DNA of 61,118 nucleotides from Bacteroidaceae bacterium (GTDB lineage: Bacteria > Bacteroidota > Bacteroidia > Bacteroidales > Bacteroidaceae). Below the pieces are notes generated by a model that had not been told where the DNA came from, did no database searches, and saw nothing but the letters and a program-made list of their open reading frames with translations. The DNA is taken from NCBI GenBank assembly GCA_017445925.1, contig JAFSRW010000037.1:1-61118 (forward strand), given 5' to 3'. This document shows, piece after piece, positions 1 to 9,242 of the stretch; position 1 is the first letter of the stretch; every line of letters begins with the position of its first letter. The position numbers and the translations under genes are program-made.

Positions 1-101
1 AAATCTGCAAATAGACAATGCCTAAGTCAAAAATCTGCAAATAACCGAACAATCTTTAACACTTGAAAATAAGCGATTTACAGCGGTATATTTGCAGATT
101 T
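1..101. repeat. Three copies of a 13-bp word downstream of mnmE
   Basis: The word AAATCTGCAAATA occurs at 1-13 and 31-43 and, inverted, at 89-101. The two direct copies and the inverted one could pair into alternative hairpins. They lie just past the mnmE stop codon in a gene-free stretch that runs off the window edge. I do not recognise the element; it may be part of a larger repeat that starts upstream. Confidence 0.6.
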
Positions 102-123
102 TATAATTTTCTTTGCAGTGGGT

Positions 124-1461
124 TCACTTTCCCACGCAGAAGTTTCGGAAGATGTTCTGAAGGACTTCGTCTGAAGTTATCTCACCGCCGGTAATTTCTC
201 CCAGATAGTGAAGGCATTCTCGGAGGTCCTGAGCGACAAGGTCGTTGGGAACTTCCTCGCGAATGGATTTGATGGCTCTGGAGAGGGCCAAGTGTGACTT
301 GGTCAGCGCCTCGTAATGGCGGACGTTGGTGACGATGGTGTCGTTCTCGTTAATCTCAGGTATGTCTGCGGCTTGAATAAGGCCTTTAATGAGGAGTGGC
401 AAGCCGTCGCCTCTGGAGGATGAGATGTGGTAGACGTTGTCGGTTGGCATTTTATGGAATAAGAACGAGGCGCTGGGGAGCGTACGGTCGCACTTATTAA
501 CCACGCGTAAAATTGGTTTGTCTTCGGGAATTTTAATGTCGGGGAACTGGTTGTCCTGATCGGTGAGCAGAAGTACGATGTTGGCTCGCTCGGCAGCCTG
601 CAAACTGCGCTCAATGCCCATGCGCTCTATTTGGTCTTTGGTTTTACGAATACCGGCGGTATCAATGAAGCGGAAGGTCTTGCCTTGTATCTGGATAACG
701 TCTTCAATGGTATCGCGTGTGGTGCCTTGGATGCTGGAAACGATGGCTTTTTCTTCGTGCAAAAGGCTATTCAGCAGGCTACTTTTTCCAACATTAGGTG
801 CACCAATGATGGCAACAGAGATACCATTTTTTAATGCATTTCCTACACGGAAGGACTGACGGAGTTTTTGGATATGCTTTTGAATCTCCTGTGCTGTCTG
901 TAGCTGTTGCTGACGTTCGGTAAATGTGATGTCCTGGTCAGAGAAGTCGAGCTCCAGTTCCATGAGTGATGTCAGTTTGAGCAACTGTTGACGCAGATCT
1001 TCCAAGTCCTTGCGGAAGTTTCCACGCAACTGACTCATGGCCATGTTATGAGTCGCTTTATTAGTTGCTGCAATTAGGTCTGCAACAGATTCTGCCTGCG
1101 AAAGGTCCATCTTGCCATTTATGAATGAGCGCTGGGTAAACTCACCGGGCAGCGCCTGACGGGCGCCTTGTTCAATAAGCATACTCAGAATCTGTTTTGT
1201 GATGTAATAACCACCATGGCAACTTATTTCTGTAGTATCTTCACCTGTGTAAGAGTGAGGTGCTCGGAAAATGGAAACGAGCACATAGTCTACATGGTCT
1301 TTTAACTCGCTGTAATGCAGAGTGGCACCCTTAGCTTTTGATATATCCTTAATGACGATAGCATTGGTTATTTCAATAGCCTTGGGACCGCTGACTCTTA
1401 TTACTGCGATGGCACCGCCTGGAGCAGTAGCAAGGGCGCAAATAGTGTCGCTCTGATTCAT
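124..1461 (-). CDS. mnmE: tRNA modification GTPase MnmE
   Basis: MnmE works with MnmG to put the 5-carboxymethylaminomethyl group on the wobble uridine of several tRNAs. At 445 residues it has the usual length. The N-terminal folate-binding domain (about 1-120) is followed by helices and an inserted G domain: GAPNVGKS at 220-227, GTTRDT at 246-251, DTAG at 267-270 and NKCD at 322-325. The protein ends in FCVGK, carrying the C-x-G-K cysteine needed for modification. Its ATG overlaps the stop of the upstream nucleoside phosphorylase by 4 bp, so translation is probably coupled. It is the last gene of a four-gene minus-strand operon starting near 3963. Confidence 0.97.
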   Translation of the reverse strand: MNQSDTICALATAPGGAIAVIRVSGPKAIEITNAIVIKDISKAKGATLHYSELKDHVDYVLVSIFRAPHSYTGEDTTEISCHGGYYITKQILSMLIEQGARQALPGEFTQRSFINGKMDLSQAESVADLIAATNKATHNMAMSQLRGNFRKDLEDLRQQLLKLTSLMELELDFSDQDITFTERQQQLQTAQEIQKHIQKLRQSFRVGNALKNGISVAIIGAPNVGKSSLLNSLLHEEKAIVSSIQGTTRDTIEDVIQIQGKTFRFIDTAGIRKTKDQIERMGIERSLQAAERANIVLLLTDQDNQFPDIKIPEDKPILRVVNKCDRTLPSASFLFHKMPTDNVYHISSSRGDGLPLLIKGLIQAADIPEINENDTIVTNVRHYEALTKSHLALSRAIKSIREEVPNDLVAQDLRECLHYLGEITGGEITSDEVLQNIFRNFCVGK

Positions 1462-2327
1462 ATTCTGTCGAGAACTAATTTAATGAGTGTATCTGTTGTA
1501 TTTTTGTAGTTTGGATTTACATTCTTAATCAGGCGGTTGGCCACTACCAGACAACAGGTGGTTGCACGGTGGCCAAGAAGACGGCTCAGGCCAGCCAATG
1601 CAGAGGATTCCATCTCGAAGTTGGTAATCTTCCAACCTTCATATTCAAAACTCTCGATTTTCTGGTTCTGCATAGGATCTGCAAGAGGAATTCTCAGTTC
1701 GCGTCCCTGAGGGCCATAGAAACCACCACAAGCAATGGTTACACCGCGTATCATATCATCGCAGGCAATGCGGTCAGTAAGTTCCTTGTCGGCATCTATG
1801 ACGTATGGAGCGCAAAGTTGCGGGTTCCAGCTCATGTGTTGTACGAAGGCTTTCTCAAATGCGAGATCACATACCTCATTACGCCTTGCATAGAAATTGA
1901 GCAAACCATCGAAGCCAATACTCTTGGCACTGGCAATGAATGAACCAACCGGTGTGTTGGATTGAAGGCCTCCGCAGGTGCCGATACGCACAATCTCAAG
2001 TGAGCGTAGGGGATGCTTCTCAGTTCGGGTTTCAAAGTCGATATTGGTAAGTGCATCCAATTCGTTCACTACAATATCTAAGTTGTCGCATCCGATACCT
2101 GTACTCTGGGCGGTGATGCGTTTTCCTTTATATGTCCCGGTTACGGTATGGAACTCACGATTCTGTACGTTACACTCGATATTGGTGAAATGAGAAGCAA
2201 CCATGCTTACCCGACTAGGGTCGCCCACCAGTATCACTTTTTGTGCCAACTGCTCAGGTGTAATGTGCAGGTGGAAAGCGGTACCATCATTATTGATGAT
2301 CAGTTCTGATGGTTCAAAATGTTTCAC
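1458..2327 (-). CDS. Nucleoside phosphorylase (uridine phosphorylase-like)
   Basis: Predicted to cleave nucleosides with phosphate to a free base and (deoxy)ribose 1-phosphate in cytoplasmic nucleotide salvage. PNP/UDP family marks are GDPSRV at 35-40, which binds phosphate, RIGTCGG at 114-120, the GFYGPQGR stretch near 202-209 and the FEMES segment near 237-241 that contacts the ribose. Length (289) is a little above the usual 250-260. Substrate choice among uridine, other pyrimidines or purines cannot be read safely. It is sandwiched between the PD40-like gene (11 bp upstream) and mnmE (4-bp overlap), so it is cotranscribed with both. Confidence 0.88.
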   Translation of the reverse strand: MKHFEPSELIINNDGTAFHLHITPEQLAQKVILVGDPSRVSMVASHFTNIECNVQNREFHTVTGTYKGKRITAQSTGIGCDNLDIVVNELDALTNIDFETRTEKHPLRSLEIVRIGTCGGLQSNTPVGSFIASAKSIGFDGLLNFYARRNEVCDLAFEKAFVQHMSWNPQLCAPYVIDADKELTDRIACDDMIRGVTIACGGFYGPQGRELRIPLADPMQNQKIESFEYEGWKITNFEMESSALAGLSRLLGHRATTCCLVVANRLIKNVNPNYKNTTDTLIKLVLDRI

Positions 2328-2338
2328 GGTCGTATGTT

Positions 2339-3592
2339 TTATTCAAGCTCAAACTTTCTTATTTCCTTTTCTAGCTTGCGCAAATCCTGTTCTATCTGCT
2401 CCAATTTCTCCTCGTTCAGACGAATCTGTGGTGCTATCTGTGCCTTCTGTGTTTCGTTGCCAGCGATATAGCGAGCCCGGAGACGGTTGAGTTCCTGGCT
2501 GCGCGACTGAAGGTCTTTCTTATTCTCTATCCACCACTGAGCTCTTTCTTTTGCCTTAGGCTGCTTGAAATCAGAAAGTGTGTAATATGTGTGTTGGTCG
2601 TTCAGGATAAACACAAAGTCGTGTTTCTGCGTCTCACTCTCTTTTGCATTTCTGGTATCGGCCAAACGTTTTTGTGCTTCTTTAACAGCAGCAGGATTTA
2701 TCCAGGTATCTTTAATGCTGTTTATTTTGGCTAGATTGCGCAGTTTCTCTTCACCAATGGCATCAATATCATAGATACTTCTTTTTTCATTGGGGATAAA
2801 CGTGTATAGGCATACGCTATCTACGGGCTGGTGACGGTCTGATACAAAGTAGCCAAGATTGTTATACTCGTCTATCACATACAAATAATCGTTGGCAGGC
2901 GAGTTAAAGGGCATTCCTATGTTGTCAGGAACAAGGTACTTCTGTGTGTCTGCATCGTAGCGGGTCATGAAGATGTCATATCCGCCTACGCTCTCAGAGT
3001 TCTCGGCAGCAAAATACATGGTTATACCATCAGTTAGCATGAAGGGGAAGTTGAAGTTGTCATTCTCCTCTTCTTCAAGTCCTTTTAATGGGGTAGGGGC
3101 ACTCCACTCATTAGCAATGAGAAGACTCTCCACTAATCGGAGTTTCCCGTTTTTGTTAGGTTGGGCATACATACGCTTGTCGCCCAACTGATTCTGGAAG
3201 TAGCTGCTGAACGACTTGTCATCCTTAATGATTTTGTTCAGAGGATGGATGCTTCCGCATTCCGAACTTATCTTAATAGCATTTAAGACTTCTGCTTTAG
3301 GCATCACCAGACTGTCAATAATCATTACTTGCTCTGTAGCCTGTAGTTTGATTCGACCTTTTCGAGCTGTCTCAAGTAATTCTTCTTCTTGTATGGTTGG
3401 CTGATTTTTTTTCTGAAGTTGTTGTATTGCCTTTACAAGGTAATTTTCTGCATCAGCAAACTTGTATTCGCTGATAGCCTCGATGGGGTTAACATCAGGC
3501 AAGGGCTGTTCCTTTGCTTTGCCTTTTCTGCGTTGTGCCGAAGCGGCAAGGCAGCAGACAATGATAATTGTGGTAAGCAGAATTCTTTTCAT
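2339..3592 (-). CDS. Exported protein with PD40/WD40-like beta-propeller repeats
   Basis: The first 19 residues form a signal peptide ending in ASA-Q, so the protein is exported to the periplasm or outer membrane. Residues about 180-265 hold TolB/PD40-like propeller strands (GITMYFAAENSESVGGYDIF, NLGYFVSDR), also found in OmpA-linked proteins of Bacteroidota. The C-terminal 100 residues are highly charged and look like coiled coil. No OmpA peptidoglycan-binding domain is present. It lies 5 bp from the upstream DMT gene and 11 bp before the phosphorylase gene. The function is unknown; I would not assign an enzymatic role. Confidence 0.7.
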   Translation of the reverse strand: MKRILLTTIIIVCCLAASAQRRKGKAKEQPLPDVNPIEAISEYKFADAENYLVKAIQQLQKKNQPTIQEEELLETARKGRIKLQATEQVMIIDSLVMPKAEVLNAIKISSECGSIHPLNKIIKDDKSFSSYFQNQLGDKRMYAQPNKNGKLRLVESLLIANEWSAPTPLKGLEEEENDNFNFPFMLTDGITMYFAAENSESVGGYDIFMTRYDADTQKYLVPDNIGMPFNSPANDYLYVIDEYNNLGYFVSDRHQPVDSVCLYTFIPNEKRSIYDIDAIGEEKLRNLAKINSIKDTWINPAAVKEAQKRLADTRNAKESETQKHDFVFILNDQHTYYTLSDFKQPKAKERAQWWIENKKDLQSRSQELNRLRARYIAGNETQKAQIAPQIRLNEEKLEQIEQDLRKLEKEIRKFELE

Positions 3593-3597
3593 ATGTC

Positions 3598-3963
3598 TTA
3601 TTTGAAGATAAAATATACGGCAAGGATAAGGCAGAGAAAGGCTGCCATGTGGTTCCAGTGAAGACTTTGTCCTTGGAACAATATGTTTGCTATGATAGTA
3701 AAGATAACCAGTGAGAGAACCTCTTGGATAATCTTGAGCTGCATCAGATTAAATGGTCCGCCATTATCGACAAAACCAATGCGGTTAGCAGGTATCATGA
3801 AGCAGTACTCGATGAATGCTATTCCCCAGGAGAAAACAATGATACCGATTAATGGCCAGTTGGAACTTACTCCTGTTTGGGATAGTTTAAGGTGCAGATA
3901 CCAAGCAAGTGTCATAAAAACGTTGCTGGCGATAAGCAAAAGTATGGTATATAATCCAGACAT
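3598..3963 (-). CDS. Small DMT-family (DUF486) membrane protein
   Basis: A 121-residue inner-membrane protein with four hydrophobic segments, at about 5-25, 36-55, 75-95 and 102-120. Length, helix count and the internal NRIGFVDNGGPFNLMQLKI segment fit the DUF486/COG3169 family, related to the drug/metabolite transporter fold. These small proteins usually act as dimers if they transport; no substrate is known for this group. It is the first gene of the operon with the PD40-like protein, nucleoside phosphorylase and mnmE, and follows the terminator-like hairpin at 3985-4026. Confidence 0.8.
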   Translation of the reverse strand: MSGLYTILLLIASNVFMTLAWYLHLKLSQTGVSSNWPLIGIIVFSWGIAFIEYCFMIPANRIGFVDNGGPFNLMQLKIIQEVLSLVIFTIIANILFQGQSLHWNHMAAFLCLILAVYFIFK

Positions 3964-3984
3964 TTTAAATTGTGATTAACAAAG

Positions 3985-4026
3985 GAACCGGAAATGGCAC
4001 TTTTCTTGTTGTGCCACTTCTGGTTC
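3985..4026 (-). terminator. Hairpin ending the serS-nfn transcript
   Basis: Arms 3985-4000 and 4011-4026 pair over 16 positions with one mismatch and one G-U, around a 10-base loop. The hairpin sits 12 bp past the stop codon of the fused oxidoreductase gene. The U-tract is weak (CCTTTGTT on the minus strand), so it may leak or act as an RNA 3'-end stabiliser. Confidence 0.6.
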
Positions 4027-4038
4027 AATTAAAATTTA

Positions 4039-6390
4039 TTACTTACAGAGATAGTCATGCATTGCTGCAGCAGCCCTACGTCCATCCCCCATAGCTAGGA
4101 TTACGGTAGCACCACCACGAACAATGTCTCCACCAGCGAAAATCTCGCTTCGGCTAGACTGCATTTCCTCGCTTACAACGATGGTGTTCTTGCGACCAAG
4201 TTCCAAGCCCTGAATACTCTTGGGTACTAATGGGTTGGGTGATACACCAACGGCCACAATTACCTGGTCGACATCGAGTGTAACGGTTTTGCCTTCAACG
4301 GGAACAGGACTGCGACGACCTGATGCATCGGGCTCGCCAAGTTCCATCACCTGCAGAACAGCCTGCTTAACAGCACCTGTTTCGTCGGCAATGTACTCGA
4401 TAGGATTGTGCAAGGTGAGGAACTTAATTCCCTCTTCCTTAGCATGCTTAACCTCCTCCAGTCGGGCTGGCATTTCCACCTCAGAACGACGATAAACTAA
4501 TGTAACATCAGCACCCAGACGCTTGGCTGTACGACAAGAGTCCATAGCGGTGTTGCCACCACCTACTACGAGCACGCTCTTTGCAGGATTCAACGGAGTA
4601 TCGGTCTTGGGGTTGGCAGCATCCATCAGGTTCACACGAGTCAGGTACTCGTTACTTGACATGATGTTAATGCTGTTCTCGCCAGGGATATTCATGAAGT
4701 TTGGAAGGCCTGCGCCAGAGCCAACGAAGATGCCCTTGAAACCTAAAGCCTCCAGTTGTTCTACGCTAATGGTCTTACCAACAATCACGTCAGTTTGGAA
4801 GTGAACACCCATCTTGGCGAGGTTCTCGATTTCCACGTCGACAATCTTGTTGGGCAGACGGAACTCGGGGATACCATACTTCAGCACACCGCCGATTTCG
4901 TGCAATGCCTCGAATACATAGACATCGTAGCCTTTCTTCACCATATCACCGGCAAAACTTAGTCCGGCAGGACCGGAACCAACGACGGCAATCTTGATAC
5001 CATTTGCAGGAGCAATCTCTGGTAGAGAGATGTTGCCACTCTCGCGTTCAAAGTCTGCGGCGAAACGTTCCAGATAGCCGATGGCTACTGCGGGCTCGTT
5101 CATCTTCAGGTGGATACACTTGCTCTCACACTGCTTCTCCTGTGGACAAACACGACCACAGACAGCGGGCAGGGCAGAGGTGTTCTTCAACACCTTAGCG
5201 GCAGCCAGGAACTGACCACGTTCAATGTTCTTGATGAATGATGGAATGTTGATGTTAACAGGACAACCTTCTACGCAAGTAGGTTTGGCGCAGTCCAGAC
5301 AACGCTTAGCTTCGGTCATTGCCATCTCCTTGGTAAGTCCAATGTTAACTTCTTCTGTACGGGTGGTAGCACGATATACAGGATCGAGCTCAGGCATTAC
5401 CACGCGCTCAATCTGTGTACGCTCCTTTGCTTTCATGCTCTTTCTGAGCTCATCGCGCCAAGCAGCGTTGCGATCGGTCAGCACCTCGATGGTATCGTTG
5501 GTAGGATCGCTGTCCATCTTGATGTTGGTGGATTTTGTGACGATAGCAGAATCATCGTCCACGCTTGCCAGATGTTCCTCATAGTGTTCCAGCTCTTCCT
5601 GCTCGGCACGCTTGAAGGTACCCATGCGTTTGAACATCTCGTCCCAATCTACCAATGCACCGTCGAACTCAGGACCATCGATGCAAACAAACTTGGTCTT
5701 GCCACCAATCGTCAGACGACAGGCACCACACATACCAGTTCCGTCCACCATAATGGTGTTGAGCGATACTTCGCAAGGAATGTTGTGTTTCTGTGCAGTC
5801 AGGTTCGAGAATTTCATCATGATTGGAGGTCCGATGGCAAACACTTTGTCGACATGTTCCTGCTCAAAGAATTTTTCCATTCCAACCGTTACCACACCTT
5901 TTTCTCCATAACTACCGTCATCTGTCATAATGATAACTTCGTCCGAACTTTCGCGAACTTTATCTTCAAGGATAATCAAATCCTTAGATCTACCTGCCAT
6001 CACAGAGAGAACGCGGTTGCCTGCAGCCTTCAGTGCCTGGATGATTGGCAACATGGGTGCAACACCCAATCCGCCACCAGCACAAACAACAGTACCATAC
6101 TTCTCAATGCGAGTAGGGTTGCCCAAAGGACCAACCACATCTGCCACTGAGTCGCCGGCATTCAGTGCACACAACTTCTTCGATGATAGGCCAACCATCT
6201 GAACAACCAAAGTAATAGTGCCCTTATCTATATCAGCACCAGCGATGGTTAACGGCATACGCTCGCCACGCTGGTCAACACGTACAATCACAAAGTTTCC
6301 TGCTTTACGACTCTTTGCAATCAATGGAGCTTCAATCTCAAAAAGAAAAACCTTCTCAGAGAACTGTTCTTTCCTAATAATTTTATTCAT
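4039..6390 (-). CDS. Fused NfnA/NfnB-type flavoprotein (DHODH electron-transfer subunit + glutamate synthase small subunit-like)
   Basis: Residues 1-270 match the PyrK/NfnA group: an FAD site (RMPLTIAG near 44-51), a nucleotide site (CAGGGLGVAPM at 103-113) and a 2Fe-2S motif beginning CGAC at 221-224. Residues 300-783 match the glutamate synthase small subunit/NfnB: 4Fe-4S cysteines at 364, 367, 372, 376 and 411-425, FAD site GSGPAGL at 471-477 and a later GGGNTAMD NADPH site. In clostridia and Thermotoga the two parts are separate subunits of the electron-bifurcating NADH-dependent ferredoxin:NADP oxidoreductase. No glutamate synthase large subunit lies nearby, which favours a transhydrogenase role; that is inference. 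It lies 9 bp after the kinase-like gene. Confidence 0.88.
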   Translation of the reverse strand: MNKIIRKEQFSEKVFLFEIEAPLIAKSRKAGNFVIVRVDQRGERMPLTIAGADIDKGTITLVVQMVGLSSKKLCALNAGDSVADVVGPLGNPTRIEKYGTVVCAGGGLGVAPMLPIIQALKAAGNRVLSVMAGRSKDLIILEDKVRESSDEVIIMTDDGSYGEKGVVTVGMEKFFEQEHVDKVFAIGPPIMMKFSNLTAQKHNIPCEVSLNTIMVDGTGMCGACRLTIGGKTKFVCIDGPEFDGALVDWDEMFKRMGTFKRAEQEELEHYEEHLASVDDDSAIVTKSTNIKMDSDPTNDTIEVLTDRNAAWRDELRKSMKAKERTQIERVVMPELDPVYRATTRTEEVNIGLTKEMAMTEAKRCLDCAKPTCVEGCPVNINIPSFIKNIERGQFLAAAKVLKNTSALPAVCGRVCPQEKQCESKCIHLKMNEPAVAIGYLERFAADFERESGNISLPEIAPANGIKIAVVGSGPAGLSFAGDMVKKGYDVYVFEALHEIGGVLKYGIPEFRLPNKIVDVEIENLAKMGVHFQTDVIVGKTISVEQLEALGFKGIFVGSGAGLPNFMNIPGENSINIMSSNEYLTRVNLMDAANPKTDTPLNPAKSVLVVGGGNTAMDSCRTAKRLGADVTLVYRRSEVEMPARLEEVKHAKEEGIKFLTLHNPIEYIADETGAVKQAVLQVMELGEPDASGRRSPVPVEGKTVTLDVDQVIVAVGVSPNPLVPKSIQGLELGRKNTIVVSEEMQSSRSEIFAGGDIVRGGATVILAMGDGRRAAAAMHDYLCK

Positions 6391-6399
6391 AATTGATGA

Positions 6400-7044
6400 T
6401 TATCCGATGTATTGGAGAATTTGTTCTACAGCTTCATCCTCAGTCTTTCCATTCATGTTGATGACTAAGTCATAGTTACGTGTATCGTAACGTGATTTGC
6501 CTGTATATCTTTTTACGTATGTTTCACGCATGTCATCCACTTTCTTGATGGCATTCTCTGCCTCCTCACGGCTCAATCCCTGCTTTTCCATTACGCGTTG
6601 GATACGAAACTCCATAGGAGCCTGAATCATGATGCTGATATGGTTGGGGTGGTTAACAAAAATATGAAAACCTGTACGACCGGCAATGACGCACGAATCT
6701 TCTTCCGCAACATTTTCCAGAATTTCTTTTTCAACCTCATACATCTCGCTACTGGTCACCATATGGAAATCCTGACCAAACATTCGCTGATAGTACCATA
6801 CTTCGTTCATGCCTTGTCCCATATACATAGCGGTGTTTATAAAATCGCGCCACCACTGGTGTTTACTACCTTTCAGCTTCTCGATTTCTTCTGTAGTGAG
6901 CTGATATTTTTTCTTCAACTCATTGATGAGGGCTTTATCGTAGAAGGGTACGCCAAGTTTCTCGGCTAACTTTCTACCAACAGTACGACCACCACTACCT
7001 AATTCGCGGTTAATGGTAATTATAAACTTCTGATTTTTGTCCAT
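6400..7044 (-). CDS. Cytidylate kinase-like P-loop protein
   Basis: This 214-residue cytosolic protein belongs to the cytidylate-kinase-like group rather than canonical Cmk. It opens with a beta strand and the P-loop-like NRELGSGGRTVGRKLAEKLG, followed by YDKALI, as in that family. Later it has the CVIAGRTGF strand and a charged lid (RVMEKQGLSREEAENAI). The family is widespread in gut anaerobes, and its substrate is unproven, so I do not use the symbol cmk. It sits 30 bp after serS and 9 bp before the Nfn-like gene, suggesting one transcript. Confidence 0.8.
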   Translation of the reverse strand: MDKNQKFIITINRELGSGGRTVGRKLAEKLGVPFYDKALINELKKKYQLTTEEIEKLKGSKHQWWRDFINTAMYMGQGMNEVWYYQRMFGQDFHMVTSSEMYEVEKEILENVAEEDSCVIAGRTGFHIFVNHPNHISIMIQAPMEFRIQRVMEKQGLSREEAENAIKKVDDMRETYVKRYTGKSRYDTRNYDLVINMNGKTEDEAVEQILQYIG

Positions 7045-7074
7045 AATTATAATTGTGTTTTGAGTTAATAATTT

Positions 7075-8394
7075 TCAATCTATTTTGTCAAATCCTGTGT
7101 ATGGCACAAGTGCAGCAGGGATACGTATTCCGTCCTCTGTCTGGTTATTCTCTAAGATGGCAGCAACGATGCGTGGGAGGGCCAAAGCACTGCCGTTAAG
7201 TGTGTGGCAGAGTTCTGTCTTTTTGGTCTCGCTGTTGCGATATCTGCATTTCAGCCTGTTGGCCTGATAGGTATCAAAGTTACTTACTGAACTAACTTCC
7301 AACCAGCGCTTTTGTGCCTCGGAATAAACCTCGAAGTCATAGCAGATGGCTGATGTAAAACTCTGGTCGCCACCACAGAGACGAAGAATGCGATAGGGGA
7401 GTTCCAACTTCTGGAGCAGACCTTCTACGTGGGCCAGCATCTCTTTGTGGCTCTCGGCTGAGTGCTCGGGCTTGTCTATGCGTACAATCTCTATCTTGCT
7501 GAATTCGTGCAGGCGGTTAAGGCCTCGCACGTCCTTACCGTATGAACCTGCTTCGCGACGGAAACATTGTGTATATGCACAGTTCTTGATGGGAAGATCC
7601 TTCTCGTCAAGGATAACGTCGCGGTAGATATTAGTTACTGGAACCTCGGCTGTAGGAATAAGGTAGAGGTCGTCCAGGTTGCAGTGATACATCTGGCCTT
7701 CCTTATCGGGCAACTGACCTGTACCATAGCCGCTGGCTGCATTGACTACTGTGGGTGGCATAATCTCCTCGTAGCCGGCCTTGTTGGCTTCTGCCAGGAA
7801 GAAATTGATCAGGGCACGCTGTAACTGTGCACCCTTGCCACGATAAACGGGGAAACCTGCGCCTGAAATCTTAACACCTAGGTCAAAGTCTATAAGGTTG
7901 TATTTCTTGGCTAAATCCCAATGTGGGAGTTTGGCTGTCTCTATTACAGGGTTTGCATCCCAGTTCCCCACGGTGTCCTTGCCAATTACGCATTCCTTGA
8001 GGTTGCTCTTAACAACCCAGTTATCTTCGGCACAAGAACCTTCTGGAACTTCAGGGTAGGGGATATTTGGTATCTGGCAAAGCTGTGCAGTAAGTTCCTG
8101 CTCAGCTGTTTCCATCTGTTGTTTCAGGGCTTCATTCTTTTGCTTTAATTCGGCAACTATAGCCTTCACGGTTTCTGCCTCGTCCTTTTTGCCCTGTTTC
8201 ATGAGGGCACCGATTTCTGCGGCAAGTTTTTTTGCTTCAGAAAGATTCTGGTCAAGTGTTGTTTGCGCTTCACGGCGCTTCTTATCTGTAGCTATTACTT
8301 GGTCAATAGCTTCTTTTGCACCATTGAAGTGCTTTTTCTCCAGGCCTTTGATTACAACTTCGGTCTGTTCGGTAATGAGTTTTAGTGTCAGCAT
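7075..8394 (-). CDS. serS: Seryl-tRNA synthetase
   Basis: Charges tRNA-Ser, and tRNA-Sec where present, with serine. The product has an N-terminal antiparallel coiled coil (about 30-100) that grips the long variable arm of the tRNA. The class II catalytic core follows: the TAEVPVTN region, motif 2 (FRREAGSYGKDVRGLNRLHE) and motif 3 near the C-terminus (NGSALALPRIVAAILE). I chose the ATG at 8394 (MLTLKLITEQ), giving 439 residues. The 39 residues upstream in frame lack similarity to the family and overlap the likely promoter. It is probably the first gene of an operon with the kinase-like and Nfn-like genes. Confidence 0.97.
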   Translation of the reverse strand: MLTLKLITEQTEVVIKGLEKKHFNGAKEAIDQVIATDKKRREAQTTLDQNLSEAKKLAAEIGALMKQGKKDEAETVKAIVAELKQKNEALKQQMETAEQELTAQLCQIPNIPYPEVPEGSCAEDNWVVKSNLKECVIGKDTVGNWDANPVIETAKLPHWDLAKKYNLIDFDLGVKISGAGFPVYRGKGAQLQRALINFFLAEANKAGYEEIMPPTVVNAASGYGTGQLPDKEGQMYHCNLDDLYLIPTAEVPVTNIYRDVILDEKDLPIKNCAYTQCFRREAGSYGKDVRGLNRLHEFSKIEIVRIDKPEHSAESHKEMLAHVEGLLQKLELPYRILRLCGGDQSFTSAICYDFEVYSEAQKRWLEVSSVSNFDTYQANRLKCRYRNSETKKTELCHTLNGSALALPRIVAAILENNQTEDGIRIPAALVPYTGFDKID

Positions 8395-8494
8395 ATATAT
8401 AGCGTCTTTATTACTTTTTCCTGTTTGAATTGCAAAAATACTGTTTTTTTTGCAATAATACGTAGTATTATGGGTAAAAATAGTTTTAATATTA

Positions 8495-8527
8495 CAAAAA
8501 AGGCTGCACAAATTAATTGTACAGCCT
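8495..8527 (-). terminator. Rho-independent terminator of rplU-rpmA
   Basis: On the minus strand a 9-bp stem (8519-8527 with 8501-8509) encloses AT-rich bases and is followed by six T residues. It starts 25 bp after the rpmA stop codon. The same region lies upstream of serS. Confidence 0.85.
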
Positions 8528-8551
8528 TATTTTGTTCGTGAAAGTCTAATT

Positions 8552-8815
8552 TTATGCTTCAGCTACGGGAAGTACACTTACGGTACTACGATCCAGACGA
8601 CCCTTCTTGAACTGAACAGTTCCGTCGATGAGGGCGTATAGGGTATTGTCCTTACCCATGCCTACGTTCAGGCCGGGATAGTGACGTGTACCACGCTGGC
8701 GAACGATGATGTTACCAGCAACACACTTCTCTCCACCAAAAATCTTAACACCTAATCTTTGAGCTGCTGACTCGCGGCCGTTCTTAGAACTACCAACACC
8801 TTTTTTATGTGCCAT
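8552..8815 (-). CDS. rpmA: Large ribosomal subunit protein bL27
   Basis: A structural protein of the 50S subunit whose N-terminal tail reaches toward the peptidyl transferase centre. The 87-residue product starts [16 protein letters not shown], the standard N-terminus. The cleavable extension known from Firmicutes and phages is absent. The core motif [10 protein letters not shown] is intact. It follows rplU by 26 bp, the usual bacterial order, and ends in a clear terminator. Confidence 0.98.
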   Translation of the reverse strand: MAHKKGVGSSKNGRESAAQRLGVKIFGGEKCVAGNIIVRQRGTRHYPGLNVGMGKDNTLYALIDGTVQFKKGRLDRSTVSVLPVAEA

Positions 8816-8841
8816 ACTTTGTTCCTCCTAAAATTAAATTG

Positions 8842-9159
8842 TTAAGCAATAACTTCCTTGATAGTCAACTCGGTGAACTGCTGACGGTGACCGTTCAACT
8901 TACGGTAACCCTTGCGGCGCTTCTTATGGAAGACCAAAACCTTCTCGCCCTTTACCAGAGGAGAAACAACTTCGGCAGTAACCTTAGCACCATCTACAGA
9001 GGGAGCACCTACAGTGATGTTGCCATCGTTGTCAACCAATAACACTTTCTCAAACTCAACAGCCTGGCCAGCTTCTGCACCTACGATGTGGTGTACGAAG
9101 AGCTTCTTGCCAGCTTGGGCCTTAAACTGCTGACCGTTAATCTCTACGATTGCGTACAT
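8842..9159 (-). CDS. rplU: Large ribosomal subunit protein bL21
   Basis: A 50S subunit protein that binds 23S rRNA. I place the start at 9159 ([20 protein letters not shown]), giving 105 residues, the usual length; an in-frame upstream ATG at 9273 would put the start inside the promoter. The C-terminal [19 protein letters not shown] block is typical. It is cotranscribed with rpmA. The 5' leader from the promoter to the start codon is about 75 nt and GC-rich, which leaves room for feedback control, though no known leader structure was identified. Confidence 0.98.
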   Translation of the reverse strand: MYAIVEINGQQFKAQAGKKLFVHHIVGAEAGQAVEFEKVLLVDNDGNITVGAPSVDGAKVTAEVVSPLVKGEKVLVFHKKRRKGYRKLNGHRQQFTELTIKEVIA

Positions 9160-9242
9160 TTTTTTATTTTTATAACGGGTTTGACCGGGAGGCGGAGCCA
9201 TTATGACCCACTTTTTCGAGCCCCTTCGGCATAAATCGGCTG

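Noticed and set aside
5572-6150. 192-codon plus-strand frame opposite the Nfn-like gene
   Set aside because: It lies wholly inside a gene with strong motif support and shows no family features.
8395-8511. Upstream serS start at 8511
   Set aside because: The added 39 residues have no family similarity and cover the likely promoter region.
9160-9242. Known L21-type ribosomal leader in the rplU 5' region
   Set aside because: The leader is GC-rich but I could not draw a convincing conserved fold by eye.
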